Of a DNA stretch of 64,000 nucleotides, positions 33,009 through 44,260 are shown piece by piece (position 1 is the stretch's first letter; each line of letters starts with the position of its first letter). The notes beneath the pieces are model-generated. The model was not told the origin of the DNA. It made no database searches and saw only the letters and a program-made list of their open reading frames with translations. A program made the position numbers and the translations under genes. The stretch covers positions 141,154,682 to 141,218,681 of the forward strand of contig CM054062.1 of NCBI GenBank assembly GCA_028641055.1. The letters are read 5' to 3'. The stretch is from Alopecurus myosuroides (Eukaryota > Streptophyta > Magnoliopsida > Poales > Poaceae).

Positions 33009-34475
33009 AGCAAGCCAATTACCCGGACAACAGGAGTGGGATGCACGGGACGCCATATATCAGTCGGCAGGAAGGCAATACGAGGAACATTCAGTCGGCA
33101 TCAGCGCGACGGAGGGCAGAGCAGCAGCAAATGCCACCTCCTCCACTTAGACCAGCAGCTCCAGCGGTCTCAGCGGCACAGGCTATTGTGGATAGTTCCC
33201 GGGCAAGGCGTGCGGCCGGGTCTGCAGTACGAGGTCCAGTGGTTGGTGCGCCTCCCGCTGCGGCAGCCGAGGTTTCACACGTTTCGAGAGTAAGGCTAGT
33301 GCTGACAAACTTAGCCAGACCCAAATGCTTATCAGACGCTATCAGGGCCGAGCCTTATCCGGACAAGTTCAAGGAGTCGGCTAAAGTTGTCAACTACGAG
33401 CCAACCATGGATCCTGAGACCTGGTTAAGTAGTTACGAGATGGCTATGTCTATTCGCAACGCTTTAGAAAAGCTCCAGGCCAAGTTTATGTATCTCATGA
33501 TGTCCGAAGGAGCAGCTAAATTATGGTTCAATAACCTGCCTGAGAACTCTATCAGTTCATGGAGCGATCTCAAGTCGGCTTTTGTCAAGCACTTTCATGG
33601 AACTTGCAGGAAATTATACACGATTGATCACTTGGATCGGTGTGTGCAGAGAAAGGGAGAGTCGGCACGCAGCTGGGTGCGCCGAGTTATGGAGATACTC
33701 CACTCTTCCACTGATATCTAGCCCAAGGATGCGATACAAGCTATGGCGAAGACATGCAGATATACGCCCTTGGTGCAAAAATTAGTACGCATGAAATCCA
33801 TCAGGCATGTTTCGGAAATTACTATGGGGGAGTTGATGGACGCATGCAACAAGCATTCCTCCACTGACACCACAGAAGAAGATATCGAGGACAAAAAGGG
33901 GAAATCTAGTGCGAACAATAATGGAAGAACCGGAAATGGGACTGCGCCGAATAATAATGGAGGTAGCAATGGTGGCAATGGAAACAGTCAGCACAAACGT
34001 CCGTATGAGGGAGGCTCCGAGTTAGTCGCCAGTGCTGAAGCCGGGTTTGCGAGACCCAGAGCAGATGGGAACTTTAACGGAGGAAACAATTATCAAGGTC
34101 CACCATGGCCGACTAATCACATAGAAGCCTTCAAGATGCCTTGCCCGCGCCATAGTAGGAACGGCAGGCCGACTAATCATTCATTGGAGCAATGTGTGGA
34201 CCTACAGAGGTGAAAAAACCAAGAGATACAGAAAGCCCTGCAAGGCGCAGGCCGGGGAGGAGGACCGGGTATGGGTGGAAACCCAGGCAACGGGCCACCC
34301 CCCGCAGGTAGCGCAGGAGCTGGTAACCCGGGTAACAACCAAGGTGGTGCAGGGGTCTTTCAGAGTAACCCAAAGCAGTTAGGGCAATACCATGTTCACA
34401 CTACCGGGACTTCCAAGAGAGAGAGGAAGATACTCAAAAGAGCTATAATTCGGTTTCTTCAGGTGTTCCAAGATA
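33009..34475 (+). pseudogene. gag 3' part of element H
   Basis: Continues the gag cut at 23027: QQANYPDNRSGMHG, the Gag core (GAAKLWFNNLPENSI), and the zinc-knuckle-like CPRHSRNGRPTNHSLEQC. Nonsense codons at 33718 (after SSTDI) and about 34211, and a frameshift near 34440, break the frame. Homologous to the intact Gag of element I throughout. Confidence 0.85.
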
Positions 34476-34539
34476 CCTGAGATGGTCAGATCAGGAAGTA
34501 ACATGGAGTAGGAGGGATCATCCGGAAGCAATAGAACAT

Positions 34540-35926
34540 CGGGTGTGCTAGCTTTGGTGGTGGCGTCGCAGGTCAATGGCTATGAGCTAAAGAAGGTTCT
34601 GATGGATGGCGGGAGTAGCATCAATATCCTATATTGGGAGACCTTTCTACGTATGGGGCTCAGGAGTCTCAGCTACAGAAAAGCTCCACAGTTTTCCATG
34701 GAATTGTACCAGGACACTCGGCCTGCCCTGAGGGAAAGATAACACTAGAGGTTGCTTTTGGAGAATCCAAGGACAATTACAGAGTAGAGTGGCTCACATT
34801 CGAGGTGGTGAAGTTGCGTAGTCCTTATCATGCAATGTTCGGAAGGCAGGCTTACGCCAAATTCATGGCAAGGCCGTGTTACGTGTACTTACAGCTGAAG
34901 ATCCCGAGTCCTAAACGAACCATCACTATACATGGGAACAGGGCTGTGGCAGCAGAGTGTGATGAGGGAGATGCGGCACTTGCAGAACAAGCTTGTGCAA
35001 AGGAGGAACTCAGGTATTACAGGTCTCAGGTAGACCCGGAAGATCGAACCGCTTTGAAGAAACCAAATACTGATGATAAGAGAGCTAAGTTTAAGGCAGT
35101 CCAAGACACGAAGATGGTGGCTTTCATTGAGGGCGACTCTTCTAAGCAGTTTGCCATAGGTTCAAACCTGGATAACAAGGAGGAAGGCGCGCTTATCAAG
35201 TTTATCCGCGAGAATCAGGATATTTTTGCTTGGACACCTAGCGACATGCCGGGTATCCCGACCGAACTTGCTGAACATAGCTTACACGTTGATCCCAAGT
35301 CCCGGCCAGTGAAGCAGGGTTTGAGGAAAATGAATGAGGAAAGAAGAAAAGCTATAGGAGCAGAGGTAGCTCGGCTCTTGGCGGTCGGCTTTATCATGGA
35401 GGTTTTCCACCCCCGGTGGTTGGCAAGCCTGGTTTTAGTGTTGAAAAAGAATAACGAGTGGAGAATGTGCATAGATTACATGAGCCTCAACAAGCATTGC
35501 CCAAAAGATCCGTTTTCCCTTCCAAGGATAGACCAGATCATAGATGTAGTGGCAGGAAGTGACCTGCTATGTTTTCTGGATGCCTATTCCGGGTATCATC
35601 AGATAAAGCTCAAAGAGGAGGATTGGGAGAAGACGTCATTCATAACCCCCTTTGGAGCCTTTTGTTACAAAACCATGACCTTTGGATTTAAAAATGCTGA
35701 CGCAACATATCATCGATGCATTCAGAAGTGTTTCGAGGATCAGATTGGACGCAATGTCCATGTTTATGTCGATGACGTGGTGATTAAAACAAGGAGCGCA
35801 GAAACATTCATTGATGACCTTAAAGAGACATTAAAAAAATCTGAGGAGATATCAAATGAAGCTCAACCCAACAAAGTGTGTGTTCGGAGTTCCTGCGGGG
35901 AAATTACTCGGTTTCATCGTTTCTGA
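34540..35926 (+). pseudogene. Protease and reverse transcriptase of element H
   Basis: The protease active site VLMDGGSS is at about 34595, in a frame that shifts near 34690 into the main frame. That frame then carries the rest of the protease, a linker and the RT to 35926. RT features: RMCIDYMSLNKHCPKDPFS, FLDAYSGYHQI and catalytic YVDD at 35764-35775, then a frameshift near 35870. Reverse transcriptase would copy element RNA in the particle. The frameshifts make this copy non-functional, though the RT core itself looks complete. Confidence 0.88.
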
Positions 35927-36890
35927 GCGGGGAATCAAGGCTAACCCGGAGAAGATCAAAGCTATTCAGAGCCTGAAAAATCCAGAAGAGTTGAAACATG
36001 TCCAGAAACTTACAGGATGTGTAGCAGCATTGAGCCGGTTCATATCTCGGCTAGGAGAAAAAGCAATACCCTTATACCGACTCTTGAAGAAAACAGACAA
36101 ATTCGCATGGGATCAAGAGGCGGATGAGGCGTTCGAAGCTCTGAAGAAGTAGTTGTCTGAAGCACCGGTTCTGGCAGCACCGGGTCCCAAAGAGCCCATG
36201 TTGTTGTACGTCGCGGCTGGGCCTCGGGCAGTTAGTGCAGTGGTCGTGGTTGAGCGCAAAGAGGATGGAAAGGATTACCCGGTGCAACGGCTGGTTTATT
36301 ATGTGAGCGAGGTCTTATCAGAAGCAAAGTAGTGGTACCCACATTGGCAGAAACTGGTTTTTGGGGTATTCATGGCCAGTCGGTAATTGAAGCCGTATTT
36401 TCAAGAACACCCCATTACTGTGGTAAGTTCCATACCCATGGAAGATATCATAAGAAATCCGGATGCTACAGGAAGGGTAGCCAAGTGGGCCATCGAGATG
36501 GGTGATTACCATATCAATTACGAGCCCCAGTCTGCAATCAAGTCTCAGGCGCTGGTTGATTTTGTCAATGATTGGAATCAGACAAACGTACCCTTGCTGG
36601 TGCCAAGTTCAGAATCTTGGGTTATGCATTTCGATGGCTCCAAGCAGTATGAAGGATCAGGAGCTGGTGTTGTGCTCACATCGCCAAAAGGAGATAAGTT
36701 ACGTTACGTCTTGAAAATTCACTTTGATTGTTCTAACAGCATAGCTGAGTATGAGGCCTTGTTACATGGATTGCGTGTAGCAAAGGAGATGAACATTAAG
36801 CGTATAATGTGCTACGGAGACTCGGATCTTGTGGTACAGCAGGTTTCAGGAACGTGGGACAGGATGGACGCAACAATGGCAGCATACTGA
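35856..36890 (+). pseudogene. RNase H and second (archaeal-type) RNase H of element H
   Basis: After the RT frameshift the RT connection and first RNase H continue (GKLLGFIVSERGI, then FAWDQEADEAFEALKK) with stops at 36150, about 36331 and about 36385. A second RNase H follows with the acidic residues in FDGSKQ, AEYEAL and YGDSDL, and the final Asp in AADALS just beyond a stop at 36888. Dual RNase H is a hallmark of the Tat lineage (established knowledge). Several nonsense codons make it dead. Confidence 0.83.
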
Positions 36891-36896
36891 AGAGAG

Positions 36897-38404
36897 GTGG
36901 ACAAAGTTGCCGGGTCTTTCTCAGGATATCAGGTGGAGCACATTGACCGGCGAAAGAACGAAGCTGCAGATGCCCTGTCGAGACTCGGCTCTCGCCGAGT
37001 GCCGGTTCCACCCAATGTTTTCCTGGATGAATTATGGCGGCACTCCGTTAAAACCGAGTCAGAAGAAGAAGTAGCTAACCAAGACCCAGACTCGGAACTT
37101 GTGGCTGCTGTGCGCGCTATTCCAGAGTGGACTGAGCCGTTCCTGGCCTTTCTATTGCGCGGCGAGTTACCACAGCAGGAAGTCGTAGCCCGGCAAATCC
37201 AGAGACGGGCAAAGGGTTATTCTATCATTGGTGGTGAGCTTTACAAGAGAAGTGCCACAGGTGTCTTTTTACGCTGCGTAGCTTCAGAGGAAGGCCGACA
37301 AATATTGAAGGAAATTCATGAAGGTGATTGTGGACATCATGCCTCCACAAGATCCCTTGTGGCCAAGGCATATCGGCACGGTTTCTTTTGGCTTACAGCT
37401 TTGGCAGATGCAGAATGCTTGGTGGCAAGATGTGATGGATGCCAAAGGTATGCTCGGCAAGTCATGTGCCGCCTATGGAGCTGCGGAGAATCCCATTGAC
37501 CTGGCCATTTGCTGTTTGGGGTATGGATATGGTAGGCCCTTTCCATATGTCTCCGTGCAAAAAGACTCATTTACTGGTAGCCGTGGATAAGCTCACAAAG
37601 TGGGTTGAGGTTATGCCAGTTACGAACTGTGAGGCGGCCACAGTTGTGAAGTTCTTGAAGAGGATCATATATCGGTTTGGATACCCCCATAGCATAATCA
37701 CAGACAATGGAACCAACATGTCCTTAGGAGAGATGGAGAAGTTTTGTGGAAATAATGGCATTCGACTTGATGTAGCCTCGGTGGCCCATCCACAAGCCAA
37801 CGGTCAGGTGGAGAGAGCAAACCAAGAGTTACTTCGTGGGTTAAAACCACGACTACGAGTCCCGTGTCTAAGAGCTGTTGGGGCATGGGTTGAGGAGTTA
37901 CCTTCTGTTGTTTGGGGAATCAATACTACACCTAACAGGTCTACTCAGATGACCCTGTTTTTTATGGTTTATGGTGCAGAGGTGGTTCTCCCAAGCGATA
38001 GTATCCATGACTCGCCACGAGTGTCGGCTTATGTTGAGGTAGAGAATGAGAATACCCGGCAAGACGTTGTGGATATGTTAGAGGAGCACATGGAACAAGC
38101 CTTGGAGCGGTCCACAATATATCAGCAGGATTTACGGCGATACCACAGCCGTCGAGTCAGTACGCGTGTTTTTCAAGGAGACCTGGTGCTACGTTTGGTG
38201 CAATCCAAGGAAGGAAAACACAAGTTGTCTCCTCCATGGGAGGGTCCGTTCATTATAAGCCAGTATCTACATAATGGATCATATTATCTGGTAGATGCAA
38301 GGGAAGAGTCGGATTATGTGAATGATACTGCTCATTCCACCTCCTCCATGCAAGAGCGTGAACGACCATGGAACGTGGCTCAGCTACGTCCTTACTACAC
38401 TTAA
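36897..38404 (+). pseudogene. Integrase of element H
   Basis: The zinc-binding HHCC segment (HEGDCGHH...CDGCQRY) is in the frame 36897-37499. A frameshift near 37450 moves to the frame ending at 38404, which carries the core with Asp in GMDMVGPF, Asp in ITDNGTN and Glu in QVERANQE, then a C-terminal domain ending LRPYYT. It would insert the DNA copy and make 5-bp target duplications, which agrees with those seen here. Broken by the frameshift. Confidence 0.87.
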
Positions 38405-39404
38405 CATAGACTCAGTTTGCAAATTGTATTACACGATGTAACATGCAGCAGGTTTCAGACGCACTCTTTTCCTATCCAGGGTACCTAAGGGGACTGGAGG
38501 ATTTTTAATGAGGCGGCCTGCTGACCTAACCTTTTTACATCAATAAAGAGATGGTTAAATCATGATATTCATTATGTTCCTTGAATTTTGTCAATTTCTT
38601 GCATATTTTTCTGTAGTTAAATCATGCTATTTAAGCTATCTGTAAGCCGGTAGAGCAGAAAGCCTACTGTTGCATAGTACATATATTTAGGTCTTGGGGG
38701 CTGATTGCTTGAATAGCACAGTTGTACACTAAGACCCGGCCGTGATGCCAATCGGTTGTGGGGACTGATTACTTGTAATAAGTACAGTTACAATCTCATA
38801 ACCCGGACAATAGAGCCAAATGTTTTCTTGACCTCTTTCGTTTAAGCTTGATGTAACTCGCACCAAAATGGCGTGTTTGCTAACCTATAAATCCAATCAG
38901 TCATGATGCCCATGGGGACTTGTCTGACCCTGTTTTTACTAGAGTTATAGCAACATTGAAAATCCATGCGAAAACCGGCTTATAACCAGAAGGGTCAAAA
39001 GGGCCATCTAAACCATAAGTTACGCAGAGCAAAGGCAACAGCCGGAAGCTCATTGCATATTGCGCGTAACTTCAAAATGTATAAGTATATAACAGCCAAA
39101 ATTTGGGACTTGGGGACTTGAGAAACAAAAATTCTCAAGCCAAGATTCCTAAGACCTAGAATCCGGGTCTTGGGGACTTGTGAGAAATTCATCACAATCT
39201 TAAGGTCAAGACTCAGCATCTTTCTCACAAAGCATATAATAAATAAAGCTGCGCCAAAATGAGTTTGTAACGTGCATATTAAAGCGATAACCATAAGGGT
39301 CATCGAAACCACATGAGTTTAAGTGTGTTACAAACCAGAGGAATAGTATCAAAAGTGCACATGCGCACTATCAAATAACAAGTGTAAAAGGCATGTTACA
39401 ATGC
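38405..39404. other. Non-coding spacer of element H
   Basis: Colinear with 27092-28149 of element I. AATAAA near 38543. No coding region seen. Confidence 0.6.
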
Positions 39405-42400
39405 CTATTGGCCGAATGATTGTTTGCTGATAAAAATGAGAACATTACTCGGCTGCCGTAGCCGAGTCACCATGATTGGTCCTGGCGGCCGGGTCTTCGG
39501 TATTCTCCTCCGTTGCCTTCTCTGTCTCAATGTCTGGGTCAACCGCGGAATCAGCGCGAGCTGGAGGAGGAACAACCGGAGTCGATTAAGTTGGCGCAGA
39601 ACCGGCCTCGACTTTTTCTTGGCGACCTCCTCCTTGTACCGAGACAATATATCAAAAGGAGCAGGGAATTCGGAGGGCACCGGCTTATCCTCAGCATCAT
39701 ATGGGGGGGTAAGCTTGTTTACATCGAGATTTTCTGCAATCAAGCTGGCCGAGTGACGGATCTGGGCATTGATGGCCTTGAGGTCTTTTCCCGTGAACTT
39801 AGAACCATCAGTATTAAACTTGGGAAACCCGTTCACAAGCATTGCTGGCTCAATTTTGGGGTAATAGGCTTTAGCCAGTGCAAGGCCGCGTATCACCCCA
39901 ACCCGGCATGCTGAGCGCTTCCAGATATCAATCCAGGCAGGGATTGTCTAGTATGCCTCAAGCATTTGTGTTACACCGGCGTAGTCACCGGTCCACTTCA
40001 CAGCTTCGAGAGTCCATTTTGTCCCTGCCGAAAATTGTCGGATGACAGTCTTGAGTATTCTCAGCTTTTTGAGATCATCATGTTCCCCAGCAACTTCACC
40101 CGGACCTGCAGTAAAAAAAAAGGAGTAAGATAGTAAGATCCGGGTAAAAAATCTTCTAGAACGGGAAATTCGAGTAATACAAAGCGATAGTCGGAAACTT
40201 AGATGTGCCTTACCTATGATGGAGTTATATGTCTCGGAAATGAAAGTTGAGAGTTTCTTCACAAGCTCCTCAGCGGCGTGGAGTCTCTTCTTATACTTCT
40301 TGCACTGTTTGGAGAGCTCCTTGACTTTGGCCTCCAGGTCTTCACGGAGTTTTGTTTCAGCTTGCAGGAGTTCATTGGTCTTTGCCAACAGTACGTCAGT
40401 CCGGATAACATAAGCCTGAAAAAGACAAAGAAACATCAGTCGGCAATGAGCTCAAAAGCTATATTTGCAAGTACCAAGTGACTGTGGACAGTTCACTTGG
40501 AACTTGGGGACTAGGATGTTCTGAAGTTGCATAAGAAAGACTACATAGTTGCAAAGTACAGAATGACTGTGGACAGTTCATTCGGAACTTGGGGACTAGG
40601 ACGAGTATATAAATAGTACTAGGTAAACTAACCTGGTGCTCAGCTGCCAGAGACTCGACAATCTCCTCTTCAGTTGCCTTCAGGGAGCGATACTCCTTCA
40701 GCAACTTTTCAAACTCATGGCCACTGAGAGTCAGCCTGAAAGAGCTGGCATTCTGATCAGCCGGTGGTGGGGTTGCCTGTTATTTCCCCGCGTCGACTCT
40801 GGTTGTTGCGGTATTTGGAGCAGGAGTCGCCCTTTGCGTCCCAAGATATTCAACATCGGGATCAGCCGACTGACGCGCGAGAGGAGGAGACTCGGTCCTT
40901 GGGTCGGCCGTGTTAGCCGGCTCTTGCTCTTCAGTAGGTGGAGGATTAGCGGCGCTCTCCGGGTCTTCCGCCGTTGGATCATCGACATGGGTCTCAACTG
41001 GTCGCTGAGTGTGACCTTAGCCCTGAAGGAAGGAAAAAAGAAAGTGTTAGTGGTTTATAAAAGTAAAACCTGCAAAGTATAGGGGTATTCTTAAGCAAGG
41101 TACGAAAATTACCCGGTATTCACGACGAAGTCACTGGGGAGATCGTTGCTAGACAAGGAGGACACTGATAGAGAATTGAAAAGTGATACTCGGAGTTTTC
41201 CGGCTAATGGATGATTCGGGGATGGATATTTTCGAGGAGCGCAAACAGGATAAGTTGAAGGAGTACCGGCTCGGCGAGGGGGCGATTGAAGGGGAAGCTC
41301 GGGATTAAGGGGATCGTCACCCGGTGAAGACCGGGTTGCCCGTCGTTTAGCTGGAGGAGATGCGGTTTTCTGTGATAATGCAACAGTTAGTCATTTGTTA
41401 GATCTTGTGCATATTAGCATATGAATCCGGGTCTGAGGTTATGGAAGAATAGGATACCTTGAAGGTGACCCCCTTGGCCTTCCTCTTTTTTCCTAGCTCG
41501 GCCTCAGGCTCCGCTTCGCTCTCTTCAGACTCGGAATCGACCTTGTCAGCCGGAGCTGGTGATTGTGGTGTATTGTCAGGAATAAATGTGGGAGGAGAAC
41601 CTTGATCTAGTAAGTTGACAAAGTACTTGTTCAGTAACTCGGAATCACCTTCTTCGTTGTCACTCGGCTCTTCTTCTTCCGAGTTTTCAGAGGGGGGAGG
41701 GGTGACAATCTTCCACCATTCTTCAGATTCCTGGGTAAAAAGCAGCAGAGATAAAAGTTAGTATATGCGAGCTAGAAAAATCAATCGGTACAAAAGGGAT
41801 TATCCGGCTCTTACTGGTGGAGCCGGGTTTGAGCGAGAGAAGGGGGAGAGTCCAGAAATGCTCTTGATAGCATCCATCTTCTCAGCCAAGAAATTCTTCA
41901 TAGCCTTGTTGACGTCTGCGGCCGGGTATGACTTCGCCGAGTATCGGAGAGAGTCAGTCAGATGGCCCGAGTATTCGCAGAGCAGCTTTGGGCGAATGCT
42001 GTTGGGCTGGATCCTACAACTGATCCAAGTCTTGATCAAGTTTAACCCAGACAGACCGTGGGATGCTAAGACGGCTAATTTATGAAGGAGGGGCTGGATG
42101 GTTTGTCTGCCGGCCTCCGGGGCAAAGAAGCTTAAATTATCACTGAGGGAAAGAGTTTCAGTGGAGAAACCCAGCAGAGGCTTCTCGCCAGGTGAAGAAG
42201 TGTCCTTGCAATAGAAGAAAGTCTTTTGCTAATGCTTCACGTGAGAGTGAAGGTTGATAGTCGGCATTAGGGATATCTTGCGCCTTTGGATGGCCACACC
42301 TCCACAGACAAGGAGGGGACCATCCGTAGTCTCGCGACAAGGTTTGCATTGGAAAAGCTCGAGAAATAGAGGAAGATTGGGAGCTATGCAAAGATAAGAT

Positions 42401-42760
42401 TCACAAAGGACGATAATGTGGCAAATGTTCAAAATCGAGTTTGGGCCTATGTTGAAAAGTCGGAGTTTATAGTGATGGAGGACCTCACGGAAAAAAGGAT
42501 GACCCGGGGGGCGGAAACCCCGGATCACATGCTCAAGGAAAACTACGACTTCACCTGCTCCGGGTGAAGGCCGGCTCTCCTCTTCGGGCACCCGCCATGC
42601 GATCTCCGACTGAGGGGGGAGGACCCCCAGACTCGGCCAGCTCTTCCAGCTTGGCTAGAGTGACAGTCGACTTCGCCCAGTTGGCGGTGATAGTTTGACC
42701 CGGCTTTTGCTTCAAAGCCGCGGCCTTGTCCTTGGACTTGGGAGCGGTTTTGGGTGCCAT
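39405..42760 (-). pseudogene. Antisense gene of element H, decayed homologue
   Basis: Minus strand. It starts MAPKTAPKSK at 42760, has a frameshift near 42630, then the same domain as in element I (GFRPPGHPFFREVLHHYKL), and a TAG where element I has Trp (HVKH*QK at about 42230). It continues at 42039-41800 and through acidic, Lys-rich and coiled-coil exons (about 41735-41458, 41020-40640, 40418-40218), ending in a frameshifted C-terminal exon (about 40110-39405) with a further stop near 39950. Exon order matches element I, but the second and third coding exons of I appear as one longer exon here. Non-functional. Confidence 0.8.
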
Positions 42761-43220
42761 TGAAAAAGATCTAGAGGAAATTGAAAATTAAAAACAAAGC
42801 AAGGAAAAAATGAAGGCGAAAGGCGCGAAGAACACGAACTCAAAAATCTAAAAGTGAAAACCTAGATCTAGAAAGGCTTACCGGAAAACGGCGGCGGAGT
42901 GAAGTCCGGTGAGCACGGCGTGGAACTGCGGCCCGACTCTTGAGGGTGACGGCGGAGCGCGTACGGTCCAACGTTCGAGCTTCGAGCTTGAGGTTTGGGC
43001 TCCAATGGCGTGGCGAGATCTTGAAGATGAAGCCCGGTGAACACAGCGGTGCGGAACGGCGGTGCGGAACGACGGGCCGGCTGTCGAGGTCAACAGCGTG
43101 CGCGCAGAGTCCGGCGGCTCAAGTTTCAAGCTCGGGCCCTTGGGCTCCAATGGTGCGCTTGGAGGAAGAAGAAGAAGAGGAAGTGCGGTGGCGTTTGTGA
43201 TTAGGGTTTCCCCCGGGCCC

Positions 43221-43230
43221 TATATTTATA
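43221..43230 (-). promoter_or_regulatory. Antisense promoter TATA box of element H
   Basis: Minus strand CCTATAAATATAGGG, about 340 bp upstream of the conserved 5'UTR donor CCG|GTAAGCC (42881). The leader starts with AAACCCTAATC-like sequence typical of plant 5' leaders. Confidence 0.65.
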
Positions 43231-43665
43231 GGCGCGGTGAAACCCTAGAATGTCAAACGGTAAAATGGAGAGATTTGCGGAAAGATATGCTCGGCCCGTT
43301 GATTACGGGAATGAGATCTTGAGAGTTACCGTCAGGCGGCCGAGTTACAAATGACCGCCAAAAGAGCCGGACTGAAGATTGTTGCTCGAACTAGCTTGTG
43401 AAGAGTATGAAAGTCGGGTGTGAAATGTACGTCGTGGAGAGTTGATCCAAGAGATGATATTCGGCTTATTGTGATAGTGGGGTTATTATATGGACCGCCA
43501 AAAGAGACGGCCTGGCTATAGTTAAAGCAATCTAACCTGTAACCTTAATGTATTCAAATGTTTATTGTTTTACAGGGAATAGCATGCGCTTCGTGGTTGG
43601 CTCAAAAGTTTGAATTTACAAAGGAGGCGCGCCAACCAGGATGCCCAAGCTATTCTGGGGACTAC

Positions 43666-44260
43666 TGTTGGGGGGATACTAACCCGATAGGTCCACAAGA
43701 AAGGATAAAGACCCGGCTGGAGCAAGTTTGGGTGAAGACCTTGTAAAGTGATGATGGGCCGGGTCTCGTCGACGGGCCAGCGGCTGTGTTGGTAACCCGG
43801 CTCAAGGGAAGGAAGTTCTAGAAGACCCGAGAGGCGGTGTAAACCATGGAGTCCAAGACTTGGGGGTTACAAAGAGTAGTTTAGGGTTACAAGAGGACTC
43901 CGAGTAGGACTCTAGCCGTATCTTGCAAGGAAAGCCAGGAAACCGGGTGTTATATAAACCGGTTCTCCTGGCATAGATCTGGGAGACTAAGAGATTTCGA
44001 GTAGAAACCCTAGATTCAAGATACACGAGAGCTAGTATTTTGTAACCCTAGATTTGGAGTCTCGGCGACATTGCAGCCCGAACCTCTAGATCGATAGTTA
44101 ATAAGATCCCAGCTAGAAGTAAGCTATTATCTCCAATGGAGAGGCTGAACCAGGATAATCCTTGTGTCCAATTCGAGCTAAACCCTCTCCCAAACACCAG
44201 AGTCGATTCGCCCCAAACTAAGTTACCTATGGTAACGTCTGCCGTGACTATCCCGCGACA
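43666..44260 (+). repeat. 3' LTR of element H
   Basis: 595 bp, TGTTGGGGGGATACT to ATCCCGCGACA, preceded by GCTATTCTGGGGACTAC. TATATAAA at about 43951. Confidence 0.93.

Larger units (their letters stand above)
21118..44260 (+). mobile_element. Tat-like Gypsy element H, 23.1 kb including nested element
   Basis: LTRs 21118-21711 and 43666-44260 have TG...CA ends and a perfect 5-bp duplication ATCCT (21113-21117, 44261-44265). The paralogous empty site is visible near 50930. Order: tRNA-Lys primer site, gag, protease, RT, RNase H, second RNase H, integrase, long 3' region with an antisense gene. The second RNase H, the primer type and the antisense gene are Tat-lineage traits. I count about 15 substitutions and one 1-bp indel between LTRs, so roughly 1 My at the usual grass rate. 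Removing the nested 9,976-bp element and one target copy leaves about 13.2 kb. Confidence 0.9.

Noticed and set aside
21118..44260. Endogenous pararetrovirus or other integrated virus
   Set aside because: LTRs, target duplications and an integrase are all present, and no movement or coat protein is seen. This is an ordinary Gypsy retrotransposon.
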